Origin: Dryocola clanedunensis
GTDB taxonomy: Bacteria; Pseudomonadota; Gammaproteobacteria; Enterobacterales; Enterobacteriaceae
Direction: 5' to 3' (one strand)
NCBI RefSeq assembly: GCF_025215155.1
Contig: NZ_JALHAM010000122.1
Length of the DNA stretch: 64,000 bases
Shown here in pieces: positions 26,334 to 34,693 of the stretch. Numbering within the stretch: position 1 is the stretch's first letter; each line of letters opens with the position of its first letter. Below the pieces are notes generated by a model. That model was given only the letters and a program-made list of their open reading frames with translations, did not search any database and was not told where the DNA came from. Both the position numbers and the translations under genes were made by a program.

Positions 26334-26407
26334 GCAGGTCGGGTCAGCGAAGCGTCACCCGACAAATTATGCCATACGGTGGATGGCGCGCTGCTTATCC
26401 ACCCTAC
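26334..26407. repeat. BIME (REP pair) between yceM and murJ
   Basis: First unit GGTCGGGTCAGCGAAGCG...ACCCGAC, second unit GGTGGATGGCGCGCTGC...ATCCACC in opposite orientation, about 20 bases apart. Lies in the 219-base gap 26257-26475. Confidence 0.85.
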
Positions 26408-26475
26408 AACTTGAGATTGTCATCCGTCTAAACGCCTGCGCCGCAGGCGTTGATGTTTGTGGAACCGAATAACAA

Positions 26476-28011
26476 ATGAATCTTTTAAAATCGCTGGCTG
26501 CCGTCAGCTCGATGACCATGTTTTCACGCGTGCTGGGCTTTGCACGTGATGCCATTGTGGCAAGGGTGTTTGGGGCAGGGATGGCGACGGATGCCTTTTT
26601 CGTGGCTTTCAAGTTACCGAATTTGTTGCGTCGCATTTTTGCTGAAGGGGCCTTCTCTCAGGCGTTTGTCCCTATTCTGGCCGAATACAAAAGCAAGCAG
26701 GGTGAGGACGCTACCCGCGTGTTTGTCTCTTACGTCTCGGGCCTGCTGACGCTGGCGCTGGCGGTTGTTACCGTGCTGGGGATGATTGCCGCGCCGTGGG
26801 TGATTCTGGTGACCGCGCCGGGCTTTGCCGACACCGCGGACAAATTCACCCTCACGACCAATCTGCTGCGGGTCACTTTTCCCTATATCATGCTGATTTC
26901 GCTGGCATCGCTGGCCGGGGCAATCCTTAATACCTGGAACCGTTTTTCCGTGCCGGCCTTTGCGCCTACGTTCCTCAACCTCAGTATGATTGGCTTCGCG
27001 CTGTTTGCCGCCCCCCATTTCCATCCGCCGATTATGGCGCTTGCCTGGGCGGTGACCGTCGGGGGCGTCTTGCAGCTGGCCTATCAGCTGCCGCACCTGA
27101 AAAAAATCGGCATGCTGGTGCTGCCGCGCATCAACCTGAAAGACGCGGGCGCGACGCGCGTCATCAAGCAGATGGGGCCAGCTATTCTGGGCGTCTCCGT
27201 CAGCCAGATCTCCCTCATCATCAACACGATTTTTGCCTCGTTCCTGGTTTCCGGCTCGGTTTCCTGGATGTATTATGCCGACCGCCTGATGGAGTTTCCT
27301 TCCGGCGTGCTGGGCGTGGCGCTGGGGACTATCCTGCTGCCTTCCCTGGCGAAGAGCTTTGCCAGCGGCAACCACGACGAATATTCGCGCCTGATGGACT
27401 GGGGTCTGCGCCTGTGCTTCCTGCTGGCGCTGCCCAGCGCCGTCGCGCTGGGTATTCTGGCTAAGCCTCTGACCGTCTCGCTGTTCCAGTACGGCAAATT
27501 CACGGCTTTTGACGCGGCGATGACGCAGCGTGCGCTGGTTGCCTATTCCGTGGGTCTGATGGGACTTATCGTTGTGAAAGTGCTGGCTCCGGGGTTCTAC
27601 TCCCGCCAGGACATTAAAACGCCGGTTAAAATTGCCATTGTGACGCTGATCCTCACCCAGCTGATGAACCTGGCATTTATCGGGCCGCTTAAGCACGCGG
27701 GCCTGTCGCTGTCGATTGGTCTGGCCGCCTGCATCAACGCCAGTCTGCTGTACTGGCAGCTGCGTAAACAAGATATCTTCCAGCCTCAGCCAGGCTGGGC
27801 TGCTTTCCTGTGGCGTCTGTTTGCCGCGGTTATCGTGATGTCTGCCGTATTGTTAGGTATCATGCACATCATGCCAGCCTGGGATGTCGGCAATATGGCT
27901 TATCGTCTGGTACGCCTGATGGCCGTTGTGGTTGCCGGTATTGCGGCCTACTTCGGTACGCTGATGGTGCTGGGCTTTAAAGTGAAAGATTTCGCACGGC
28001 GAACGCAGTAA
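26476..28011 (+). CDS. murJ: Lipid II flippase MurJ
   Basis: Inner-membrane MOP-superfamily transporter that moves lipid II to the periplasmic face for peptidoglycan synthesis (formerly MviN). 511 residues with about 14 hydrophobic helices, the E. coli size. Conserved arginine/aspartate region MFSRVLGFARDAIVARVFGA and the DAFFVAFKLPNLLRRIFAEGA segment lie in the N-terminal lobe; SWMYYADRLMEFPSGVLG lies in the middle. Essential in E. coli. Confidence 0.97.
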   Translation: MNLLKSLAAVSSMTMFSRVLGFARDAIVARVFGAGMATDAFFVAFKLPNLLRRIFAEGAFSQAFVPILAEYKSKQGEDATRVFVSYVSGLLTLALAVVTVLGMIAAPWVILVTAPGFADTADKFTLTTNLLRVTFPYIMLISLASLAGAILNTWNRFSVPAFAPTFLNLSMIGFALFAAPHFHPPIMALAWAVTVGGVLQLAYQLPHLKKIGMLVLPRINLKDAGATRVIKQMGPAILGVSVSQISLIINTIFASFLVSGSVSWMYYADRLMEFPSGVLGVALGTILLPSLAKSFASGNHDEYSRLMDWGLRLCFLLALPSAVALGILAKPLTVSLFQYGKFTAFDAAMTQRALVAYSVGLMGLIVVKVLAPGFYSRQDIKTPVKIAIVTLILTQLMNLAFIGPLKHAGLSLSIGLAACINASLLYWQLRKQDIFQPQPGWAAFLWRLFAAVIVMSAVLLGIMHIMPAWDVGNMAYRLVRLMAVVVAGIAAYFGTLMVLGFKVKDFARRTQ

Positions 28012-28020
28012 CTTTTCGTG

Positions 28021-28053
28021 TGGTGGATGACGCCTGCGCGTATCCACCCTACT
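28021..28053. repeat. Single REP unit after murJ
   Basis: GGTGGATGACGCCTGCGCGTATCCACC-type palindrome beginning 10 bases after the murJ stop, at 28022-28048 plus flank. It separates murJ from the cold-shock-domain gene. Confidence 0.75.
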
Positions 28054-28091
28054 ATTTTTGTATGTTGATTTTTTAATTAGGTAACAGAGCT

Positions 28092-28577
28092 ATGAACGGG
28101 ACAATCACAACCTGGTTTGAAGAAAAGGGTTTTGGTTTTATCAAAGATGAAAACGGCGATAACCGTTACTTTCACGTCATCAAAGTCGCTAATCCAGAAC
28201 TGATAAAGAAAGATGCGGCGGTGACCTTTGAGCCAACCACCAACAACAAAGGTCTGTCAGCCTTTGCGGTCAAGGTTGAGCCGGACAGCAAATACATTTT
28301 CATTGCCGGTGAGCGCATCAAGATTACGGCCATTAAATCTTTCCTGGTCTACAGCGAAGAAGTGCCGGCGGATTCAAAAATCGATAAAGAAAAGACGGTG
28401 CTTTCCGTAGGCCTGCTGATGAACAGCATTCGTCCGAAGGAAGAAAAGAAAGAAGGGCAGATGCGGACGCTGAAAAAGCTGGCGATCACCACTTTCCAGA
28501 ACAGCACGCTGATTTTCTCAGAAGATGAGATTGATGTGGACGCGACGATGAAAATTCTGAAGGCGCTGCCACGGTAG
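28092..28577 (+). CDS. Cold-shock-domain protein with unassigned C-terminal half
   Basis: 161 residues. Residues about 1-65 form a CspA-like OB-fold with RNP1-like KGFGFI and RNP2-like YFHVIKV, implying RNA or single-stranded DNA binding. The remaining 95 residues (KYIFIAGERIKITAIKSFLVY, then an alternating charged region and a C-terminal LIFSEDEIDVDATMKILKAL helix) match no family I recognise. A GAGCT precedes the ATG at weak spacing. E. coli has no gene here between murJ and flgN. REP elements lie 39 bases before and 7 bases after it. Confidence 0.8.
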   Translation: MNGTITTWFEEKGFGFIKDENGDNRYFHVIKVANPELIKKDAAVTFEPTTNNKGLSAFAVKVEPDSKYIFIAGERIKITAIKSFLVYSEEVPADSKIDKEKTVLSVGLLMNSIRPKEEKKEGQMRTLKKLAITTFQNSTLIFSEDEIDVDATMKILKALPR

Positions 28578-28583
28578 TCATAG

Positions 28584-28664
28584 CGGTGGATGGCGCTTGC
28601 GCTTATCCACCCTATTTATACTGACATAGAGCGTAGGTCGGATAAGCGTGAGCGCCATCCGACA
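28584..28664. repeat. BIME (REP pair) between the cold-shock gene and flgN
   Basis: GGTGGATGGCGCTTGCGCTTATCCACC followed, after about 22 bases, by GTCGGATAAGCGTGAGCGCCATCCGAC in inverse orientation. Both units are near-perfect palindromes. It sits between the converging cold-shock and flgN genes. Confidence 0.88.
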
Positions 28665-28673
28665 CCTAAATAC

Positions 28674-29099
28674 CTAAATCGTAATTTTTTTATTTCCGCC
28701 GCGATTCACCGTCGTGGCTTGTCCATCTGCCCCGTAAAACTTGGGTTCCTGGTGCGGCTTCAGCACTGCTAATGTCTGCTCATTACGCGTCAACTGATCT
28801 TCTAATAGCCAGCCGTTGTGTTGGTTAATATCGCGCAAATGCTGGGTTTTCTGGGTAATTGTCTGCCAGCGCTGGCTGACGTCCGAGCTTGCCTGTGCGT
28901 CAGGTTTTTGCTCGGCCCGCCGCTGCTGTTCAAGATAATCCAGCGTCGCCAGCAGCGAGCTTTTATCTTCGGTGATCCGCTGCAGCGCGCTGCCATTAAT
29001 CTGGCCCGCAGAAAGCTGCTGCTGCTCAGCGTCCATCACCTCTTTGAGTGAGTTGAGCACCGCGGTCATTTGGTCTAACACTTCTAACAGACGACTCAT
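28674..29099 (-). CDS. flgN: Flagellar export chaperone FlgN
   Basis: Cytoplasmic chaperone for the hook-filament junction proteins FlgK and FlgL, delivering them to the type III export gate. 141 residues, mostly helical (MSRLLEVLDQMTAVLNSLKE onward; HLRDINQHNGWLLEDQLTRN). ATG 29097-29099 matches the family start, four bases after the flgM stop, so the two genes are cotranscribed. Confidence 0.96.
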   Translation of the reverse strand: MSRLLEVLDQMTAVLNSLKEVMDAEQQQLSAGQINGSALQRITEDKSSLLATLDYLEQQRRAEQKPDAQASSDVSQRWQTITQKTQHLRDINQHNGWLLEDQLTRNEQTLAVLKPHQEPKFYGADGQATTVNRGGNKKITI

Positions 29100-29103
29100 G
29101 CAA

Positions 29104-29397
29104 TTAGTTACTCTGTAAGTAGCTTTGGGCATCCTGGATCAGCGCATCGGCGATTTTGCCAGTATCCATCTTTAATTCACCATTACGAATAGCCGTTTTC
29201 AGTGATTCAACACGTTCCATGTTGATATCACCGCTGTCAGGCTGCATCAGCTTTGACTGCGCATCGCTTAAGGTGACGCTTGTGCTGTTGGCCGTAGGGC
29301 TTTTCTGCAGACGAGTTTTTTGCGTCTGGGCTTCGGTTGTTTCACGCTGCTGTACGGTGCTAACAGGCTTTAAGGGAGAAGTACGGTCAATGCTCAT
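29104..29397 (-). CDS. flgM: Anti-sigma-28 factor FlgM
   Basis: Binds and inhibits FliA until the hook-basal body is complete, then is exported through it. 97 residues: disordered N-terminal half (MSIDRTSPLKPVSTVQQRE) and sigma-binding helical C-terminal half (SVTLSDAQSKLMQPD, then RNGELKMDTGKIADALI). It has its own sigma-28 promoter at 29460-29486 and can also be read from flgA upstream. Confidence 0.97.
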   Translation of the reverse strand: MSIDRTSPLKPVSTVQQRETTEAQTQKTRLQKSPTANSTSVTLSDAQSKLMQPDSGDINMERVESLKTAIRNGELKMDTGKIADALIQDAQSYLQSN

Positions 29398-29459
29398 TAT
29401 GTTTTCCTCATCGAGGGTGAGCTCACGGTGGCGAGCCAGTCAATTTTGTCGTTAACTAT

Positions 29460-29486
29460 TTATCGGCAGTGGCCACTGAATCTTTA
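29460..29486 (-). promoter_or_regulatory. Sigma-28 (FliA) promoter of flgMN
   Basis: Minus strand: TAAAGATT (29479-29486), 11-base spacer, GCCGATAA (29460-29467). This is the full sigma-28 consensus at the canonical spacing, about 60 bases before the flgM ATG. Confidence 0.95.
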
Positions 29487-29492
29487 TTAAGA

Positions 29493-30155
29493 TTATAGAT
29501 TAATCAGAATATTCCCATCAGCGTCTACCGTACCGTTAACAATCTGGCCCGAGGCCATTCGTACGCGAACATTTTGCGCCACCGCGGCGTTATTTAAAAC
29601 CTTTCCCTGGCTGTTAATACTGAACCCTGCACCTGATGCAACAACCTGCACCTGCTGGCCTGCTTTGACCCGCCAGCTCTGACGTACCATCGACAGCATA
29701 ATCGGCTGGCCTGGTGAGATTTCCCTCAGCGTCGTGGCGTTTGTCGCCTGCTTCAAATCGATCATGGCGCGAGGCGGCAGACGATCCAGCCGCCCGTATT
29801 TCATGGTGACATTGCTGGCAGTCAGCGTCGTCCCTCGGGGGAGCTGCTGGGCGGCAACAACGTACTTTCCGCTGGCTGCGACCGCGACCTGGATATAACG
29901 CTTACCGTTGCCGCAGCGCACCATCACGCTAAGGTTGCCCCACATGCGGCCGTTATTGGGCAGCGCGAACTCCGGCTGCGGACAATCAGGCAGCTGTGCC
30001 GCGGGGGTTTTCACCGTGACGGCCACTTTTTCACTGATGCCCGCCAGGCGCTGTTGAAAAAACTGGGTCAACGGAGCATCAAGCTGGCTCGCGTTGGCAC
30101 AGGTCATCCCCAGCAGTGCCGCGGCTCCTGTCCACACTTTCAGTCTTTTCATCAT
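29493..30155 (-). CDS. flgA: P-ring assembly chaperone FlgA
   Basis: Periplasmic chaperone assisting assembly of the FlgI P ring around the rod. 220 residues with a signal peptide cleaved near TCANA-SQ. The C-terminal SAF domain is visible as VVAAQQLPRGTTLTASNV and EISPGQPIMLSMVRQSWRVK. Divergent from flgB; the shared region 30156-30304 contains an FlhDC-like box. Confidence 0.96.
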   Translation of the reverse strand: MMKRLKVWTGAAALLGMTCANASQLDAPLTQFFQQRLAGISEKVAVTVKTPAAQLPDCPQPEFALPNNGRMWGNLSVMVRCGNGKRYIQVAVAASGKYVVAAQQLPRGTTLTASNVTMKYGRLDRLPPRAMIDLKQATNATTLREISPGQPIMLSMVRQSWRVKAGQQVQVVASGAGFSINSQGKVLNNAAVAQNVRVRMASGQIVNGTVDADGNILINL

Positions 30156-30214
30156 GCCTCTCCTTGTTCAGGTTGCTGCGATTCTACCCGTAGGTGAAAT
30201 TGATCAAGGCGACA

Positions 30215-30239
30215 AATAGCGATGCATTTTGTGCTTATT
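30215..30239. promoter_or_regulatory. FlhDC-like box between flgA and flgB
   Basis: AATAGCG (30215-30221), 11 bases, GCTTATT (30233-30239): imperfect inverted repeat resembling the AATAGCG/CGCTATT half sites bound by the master regulator FlhD4C2. Position in the divergent region suits activation of both flgA and flgB (class II genes). Confidence 0.6.
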
Positions 30240-30304
30240 CCGTCGATAACGCACGCGTAAGGGGCCGTAAGCTGTCAGACAAATCCTAATTATGCGGAGG
30301 GAAC

Positions 30305-30718
30305 ATGCTCGACAAACTGGACGCCGCGCTGAGATTTCAGCAAGAAGCGCTTAATTTGCGTGCTCAGCGTCAGGAGATTCTGGCAGCCAATATCGCTAAC
30401 GCCGATACCCCAGGGTATCAGGCACGTGATATCGATTTTTCCAGTGAAATGAAGAAAGTGATGGAACGCGGGCGCGCAGAAGGCACAGGTGTATCGCTTG
30501 CTTTGACCTCTGCTCGCCATATTCCGGCGCAGACACAAAGTGTTCCGCAGCTGGATCTTCTTTACCGTGTTCCTGACCAACCCGCACTCGACGGTAACAC
30601 CGTTGATATGGACCGCGAACGTACACAGTTTGCGGATAACAGCCTGAAGTACCAATCCGACCTGACGGTGCTGAGCGGGCAAATCAAAGGCATGATGTCC
30701 GTGCTGCAGGGAGGCTAA
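30305..30718 (+). CDS. flgB: Flagellar proximal rod protein FlgB
   Basis: First component of the proximal rod, polymerised in the periplasm. 137 residues; N-terminal helix with the rod/hook motif RQEILAANIANADTPGYQARDIDF and a C-terminal helix that packs into the rod. No cleavable signal: exported by the flagellar type III system. First gene of flgBCDEFGHIJ. Confidence 0.97.
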   Translation: MLDKLDAALRFQQEALNLRAQRQEILAANIANADTPGYQARDIDFSSEMKKVMERGRAEGTGVSLALTSARHIPAQTQSVPQLDLLYRVPDQPALDGNTVDMDRERTQFADNSLKYQSDLTVLSGQIKGMMSVLQGG

Positions 30719-30721
30719 CCC

Positions 30722-31126
30722 ATGGCGTTACTGAACATTTTTGATATTGCCGGTTCGGCAATGACCGCACAGTCCCAGCGTCTGAACGTGGCCGCCAGTA
30801 ACCTGGCCAACGCCGACAGCGTAACCGGGCCGGATGGTCAGCCTTACCGTGCAAAGCAGGTCGTCTTTCAGGTCGATGCTGCACCAGGCGCACAAACTGG
30901 CGGCGTGAGGGTCAGTGAAGTTGTGGAAAGCAAAGACCCGGACAAACTGGTGTATCAGCCAGGCAACCCGATGGCTGACGCTAAAGGCTATGTGAAGATG
31001 CCTAACGTCGATGTGGTAGGGGAGATGGTGAACAGTATGTCCGCCTCGCGCAGCTATCAGGCCAACGTGGAAGTGCTCAACACCGTAAAAAGCATGATGC
31101 TAAAAACCCTGACGCTCGGACAATAA
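30722..31126 (+). CDS. flgC: Flagellar proximal rod protein FlgC
   Basis: Rod protein of 134 residues with the N-terminal motif RLNVAASNLANADSVTGPDG and the C-terminal rod helix MVNSMSASRSYQANVEVLNTVKSMM. Starts three bases after flgB. Confidence 0.97.
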   Translation: MALLNIFDIAGSAMTAQSQRLNVAASNLANADSVTGPDGQPYRAKQVVFQVDAAPGAQTGGVRVSEVVESKDPDKLVYQPGNPMADAKGYVKMPNVDVVGEMVNSMSASRSYQANVEVLNTVKSMMLKTLTLGQ

Positions 31127-31137
31127 AGGAGTAACGC

Positions 31138-31809
31138 ATGTCTCTATCCGTAAATGTTAACGATACAACGGCTGCTGCCAGCACTACCGATACCAGCAGT
31201 CTCACCGGCAGTAGTGCAGCGGACCTGCAGGGAAGCTTTCTGACCCTGCTGGTGGCCCAGCTGCAAAACCAGGATCCTACGAACCCGATGCAGAACAACG
31301 AACTGACTACGCAGCTTGCGCAGATCAGTACGGTGAGCGGCATCGAAAAACTGAACACCACCCTTGGTTCGGTATCCGGTCAGATCAGTAATAACCAGCA
31401 GATGCAGGCCAGCACGTTGATTGGTCACGGCGTCATGATCCCTGGCACCAAAATTCTTTCCGGCAGCGAAGCCACAACGCCGTTTGGCGTGGAGCTTGAG
31501 CAGGCCGCAGATAAAGTAACGGCTACGATTTCAGACAGCAGCGGCAAAATCGTTCGCACCATTGATATCGGTGCGCTTTCCGCTGGTGTGCACACCTTTA
31601 CCTGGGATGGCAGCATGACGGACGGTACCACCGCACCGGATGGCGCGTACAACGTAGCAATCAGCGCCAGCAGCGGCAGTACGCAGCTGGTCGCGCAGCC
31701 GCTTAATTTTGCCATGGTCAACGGCGTCACGCTCAGCAATGGCGCAACCGCATTAGATCTCGGCACTTACGGCACAACCACCCTCGACGAAATCCGGCAG
31801 ATCATTTAA
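31138..31809 (+). CDS. flgD: Flagellar hook-capping protein FlgD
   Basis: Scaffold cap needed for polymerisation of FlgE hook subunits, discarded when the hook is complete. 223 residues: N-terminal region with FLTLLVAQLQNQDPTNPMQNNELTTQLAQ and a C-terminal FlgD Ig-like/tudor pair (HTFTWDGSMTDGTTAPDG). Slightly shorter than E. coli (231) in the Ser/Thr-rich N-terminus. Confidence 0.96.
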   Translation: MSLSVNVNDTTAAASTTDTSSLTGSSAADLQGSFLTLLVAQLQNQDPTNPMQNNELTTQLAQISTVSGIEKLNTTLGSVSGQISNNQQMQASTLIGHGVMIPGTKILSGSEATTPFGVELEQAADKVTATISDSSGKIVRTIDIGALSAGVHTFTWDGSMTDGTTAPDGAYNVAISASSGSTQLVAQPLNFAMVNGVTLSNGATALDLGTYGTTTLDEIRQII

Positions 31810-31837
31810 GCCTTCAATCTATTACAAGGAGTAAGAT

Positions 31838-33049
31838 ATGGCATTTTCACAAGCGGTCAGCGGCCTGAATGCTGCAGCCACCAATCTGGATGTGATTGGT
31901 AACAACATCGCCAACTCAGCCACTTACGGTTTTAAATCTGGTTCCGCTTCTTTCGCGGATATGTTTGCAGGTTCCAAAGTCGGCCTCGGCGTTAAAGTTG
32001 CGGGCATTACTCAGGACTTCAACGACGGCACCACCACCAGCACCGGACGTGGTCTGGACGTGGCTATCAGCCAGAGCGGTTTCTTCCGTCTGACCGATAG
32101 CGCCGGCTCGGTGTTCTACAGCCGTAACGGCCAGTTCAAGCTGGATGAGAACCGTAATCTGGTGAACATGCAGGGTCTGAGTCTGACGGGTTACCCGGCA
32201 ACAGGTACGCCACCGACTATCCAGCAGGGTGCTAACCCGGTTGGCCTGTCCGTGCCGAACACCCTGATGTCTGCGAAAACCACCACCTCCGCCGCCATGC
32301 AGATCAACCTGAACTCCACCGATGACGTTCCTGCCACCTCGCCGTTTGATGTCACTAACTCCGACACCTACAACAAAAAGGGCACGGTAACCGTTTTTGA
32401 TAGCCAGGGTAACGCTCATGACATGAACGTTTACTTTGTGAAATCGGATACGGCTAACACCTGGGATGTTTATACCCAGGACAGCAGCGTTGCGGGCAGT
32501 GTTGCTAAGCAGCAGACCTCCATGGTGTTTGATGAAAGCGGCATGCTGCAATCCGGCGGTGAGATAACGGGCCTGACGACCGACACCATGCCGGGTGCGA
32601 CCCCCGCTACGTTCGATTTAAGCTTCATGAACTCCATGCAGCAGAACACCGGTTCTAACGACATCGTTGCTGTTAACCAGAACGGTTATAAGCCTGGTGA
32701 CCTGGTTTCTTACCAGATCAACGATGATGGCACTGTTGTGGGTAACTACTCCAACGAACAGACCCAGCTGCTGGGCCAAATCGTGCTGTCTAACTTCGCC
32801 AACCCGGAAGGCCTTTCCTCCGAAGGCGATAACGTCTGGTCGGCAAGTAACGCCTCAGGCGTGGCTCTGTTAGGCACTGCGGGCACCGGTAACTTCGGTA
32901 CGCTGACCAACGGCGCGCTGGAGTCATCGAACGTAGATCTGAGTAAAGAACTGGTGAACATGATCGTCGCGCAGCGTAACTATCAGTCTAACGCGCAGAC
33001 CATCAAAACCCAGGATCAGATCCTCAACACCCTGGTTAACCTGCGCTAA
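31838..33049 (+). CDS. flgE: Flagellar hook protein FlgE
   Basis: Major subunit of the hook. 403 residues; N-terminal SGLNAAATNLDVIGNNIANSATYGFKSGSASF rod/hook motif, the two outer domains in the middle, and the C-terminal SNVDLSKELVNMIVAQRNYQSNAQTIKTQDQIL helix. Secreted through the flagellar export apparatus and length-controlled by FliK. Confidence 0.97.
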   Translation: MAFSQAVSGLNAAATNLDVIGNNIANSATYGFKSGSASFADMFAGSKVGLGVKVAGITQDFNDGTTTSTGRGLDVAISQSGFFRLTDSAGSVFYSRNGQFKLDENRNLVNMQGLSLTGYPATGTPPTIQQGANPVGLSVPNTLMSAKTTTSAAMQINLNSTDDVPATSPFDVTNSDTYNKKGTVTVFDSQGNAHDMNVYFVKSDTANTWDVYTQDSSVAGSVAKQQTSMVFDESGMLQSGGEITGLTTDTMPGATPATFDLSFMNSMQQNTGSNDIVAVNQNGYKPGDLVSYQINDDGTVVGNYSNEQTQLLGQIVLSNFANPEGLSSEGDNVWSASNASGVALLGTAGTGNFGTLTNGALESSNVDLSKELVNMIVAQRNYQSNAQTIKTQDQILNTLVNLR

Positions 33050-33069
33050 GCGCCTGACGGGACGGCTTA

Positions 33070-33825
33070 ATGGATCACGCAATTTATACCGCCATGGGGG
33101 CGGCAAGTCAGACGCTCAACCAGCAGGCGGTCACGGCCAGCAACCTGGCCAACGCCTCTACATCCGGCTTTCGTGCGCAGCTTTCAGCGCTGCGCGCGGT
33201 ACCGGTGGAAGGTCTTTCACTGCCAACCCGTACGCTGGTCACTGCCTCGACGCCTGGGGTGGATATGAGCCAGGGAAACATGGACTACACCCAGCGTCCG
33301 CTCGACGTCGCCCTGCAGCAGGACGGCTGGCTGGCGGTACAAAGCGCTGATGGTTCCGAAGCTTACACCCGCAACGGCAACATGCAGCGCAGTCCGACCG
33401 GCGAGCTCACCATCCAGGGACAGCTTGTGATGGGTGACGGTGGACCGATTGCCATCCCGGAAGGGGCGGAAATCACCATCGCGGCAGACGGGACCATCTC
33501 TGCGCTGAATGCGGGCGACGGCCCTAACACGGTTGCGCCGATTGGCCGACTGAAGCTGGTTAAGGCAACGGCGCAGGAAGTGGTGCGTGGGGATGACGGG
33601 TTGTTCCGTCTGAACCCAACCGCTCAGGCTGCCCGCGGGGCAACTTTGCAGAGCGACCCGAGCATCAAAGTGATGCCTGGCGTGCTGGAGGGAAGCAACG
33701 TGAAGCCCGTAGAAGCGATGACCGACATGATCGCCAGCGCCCGTCGCTTTGAGATGCAGATGAAAATGATCTCAAGCGTCGATGAGAACGAGCAACGTGC
33801 CAACCAGCTGCTGTCGATGGGCTAA
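33070..33825 (+). CDS. flgF: Flagellar proximal rod protein FlgF
   Basis: Rod protein of 251 residues. N-terminus MDHAIYTAMGAASQTLNQQAVTASNLANASTSGFRAQL, mid-domain with PLDVALQQDGWLAVQ, C-terminus NVKPVEAMTDMIASARRFEMQMKMI. Shares the FlgE/F/G fold, between flgE and flgG. Confidence 0.97.
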   Translation: MDHAIYTAMGAASQTLNQQAVTASNLANASTSGFRAQLSALRAVPVEGLSLPTRTLVTASTPGVDMSQGNMDYTQRPLDVALQQDGWLAVQSADGSEAYTRNGNMQRSPTGELTIQGQLVMGDGGPIAIPEGAEITIAADGTISALNAGDGPNTVAPIGRLKLVKATAQEVVRGDDGLFRLNPTAQAARGATLQSDPSIKVMPGVLEGSNVKPVEAMTDMIASARRFEMQMKMISSVDENEQRANQLLSMG

Positions 33826-33855
33826 CGCTCAAAGCGTCACTAACAGGAAATCAAC

Positions 33856-34638
33856 ATGATCAGTTCTTTATGGATTGCCAAAACCGGTCTTGATGCCCAG
33901 CAAACCAACATGGATGTCATTGCCAACAACCTGGCAAACGTCTCCACCAACGGTTTCAAGCGTCAGCGTGCGGTATTCGAAGACTTGCTCTACCAGACCA
34001 TTCGTCAGCCCGGCGCCCAGTCCTCTGAGCAAACCACGCTGCCTTCTGGTCTGCAAATCGGTACCGGCGTACGTCCGGTGGCCACTGAGCGTCTGCACAG
34101 CCAGGGCAACCTGTCCCAGACGAACAACAGTAAAGATGTGGCCATCAAAGGCGACGGTTTCTTCACCGTACAGCTGCCGGACGGCACCAACGCTTATACC
34201 CGCGACGGTTCGTTCCAGGTCGATCAGAACGGCCAGCTGGTGACCTCCAGCGGCTATCAGATCCAGCCTGCCATTACTATCCCGGCCAATGCCCTGACCA
34301 TTACTATCGGGCGTGACGGTATCGTCAGCGCCACGCTACAGGGCCAGGCACAGCCGGTTCAGGTTGGCCAGCTGAACCTGACCACCTTCATGAACGCGAC
34401 CGGTCTGGAAAGCATGGGGGAAAACCTCTATGCCGAAACCCAGTCATCCGGTACGCCGAATGAAAGTACCCCTGGGCTTAACGGCGCAGGGCTGTTGTAT
34501 CAGGGGTATGTCGAAACCTCTAACGTCAACGTGGCCGAAGAGCTGGTGAATATGATCCAGGTTCAGCGCGCCTACGAAATCAACAGTAAAGCGGTCTCTA
34601 CTACAGACCAGATGCTGCAAAAACTGACGCAATTGTAA
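33856..34638 (+). CDS. flgG: Flagellar distal rod protein FlgG
   Basis: Distal rod subunit of 260 residues, the E. coli length. Begins MISSLWIAKTGLDAQQTNMDVIANNLANVSTNGFKRQRAVFED and ends with SNVNVAEELVNMIQVQRAYEINSKAVSTTDQMLQKL. The distal rod is the axle around which the P and L rings assemble. Confidence 0.98.
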   Translation: MISSLWIAKTGLDAQQTNMDVIANNLANVSTNGFKRQRAVFEDLLYQTIRQPGAQSSEQTTLPSGLQIGTGVRPVATERLHSQGNLSQTNNSKDVAIKGDGFFTVQLPDGTNAYTRDGSFQVDQNGQLVTSSGYQIQPAITIPANALTITIGRDGIVSATLQGQAQPVQVGQLNLTTFMNATGLESMGENLYAETQSSGTPNESTPGLNGAGLLYQGYVETSNVNVAEELVNMIQVQRAYEINSKAVSTTDQMLQKLTQL

Positions 34639-34693
34639 GATGTTTGCCGGTGTGCTCGTGCGCACCGGCAGCCGAGACCTGAAGATGAAAGCA

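Noticed and set aside
26614..27771. 385-codon open frame on the minus strand inside murJ
   Set aside because: Very rich in Gln, His and Arg, typical of a shadow of hydrophobic membrane-protein codons; no ribosome-binding site or domain.
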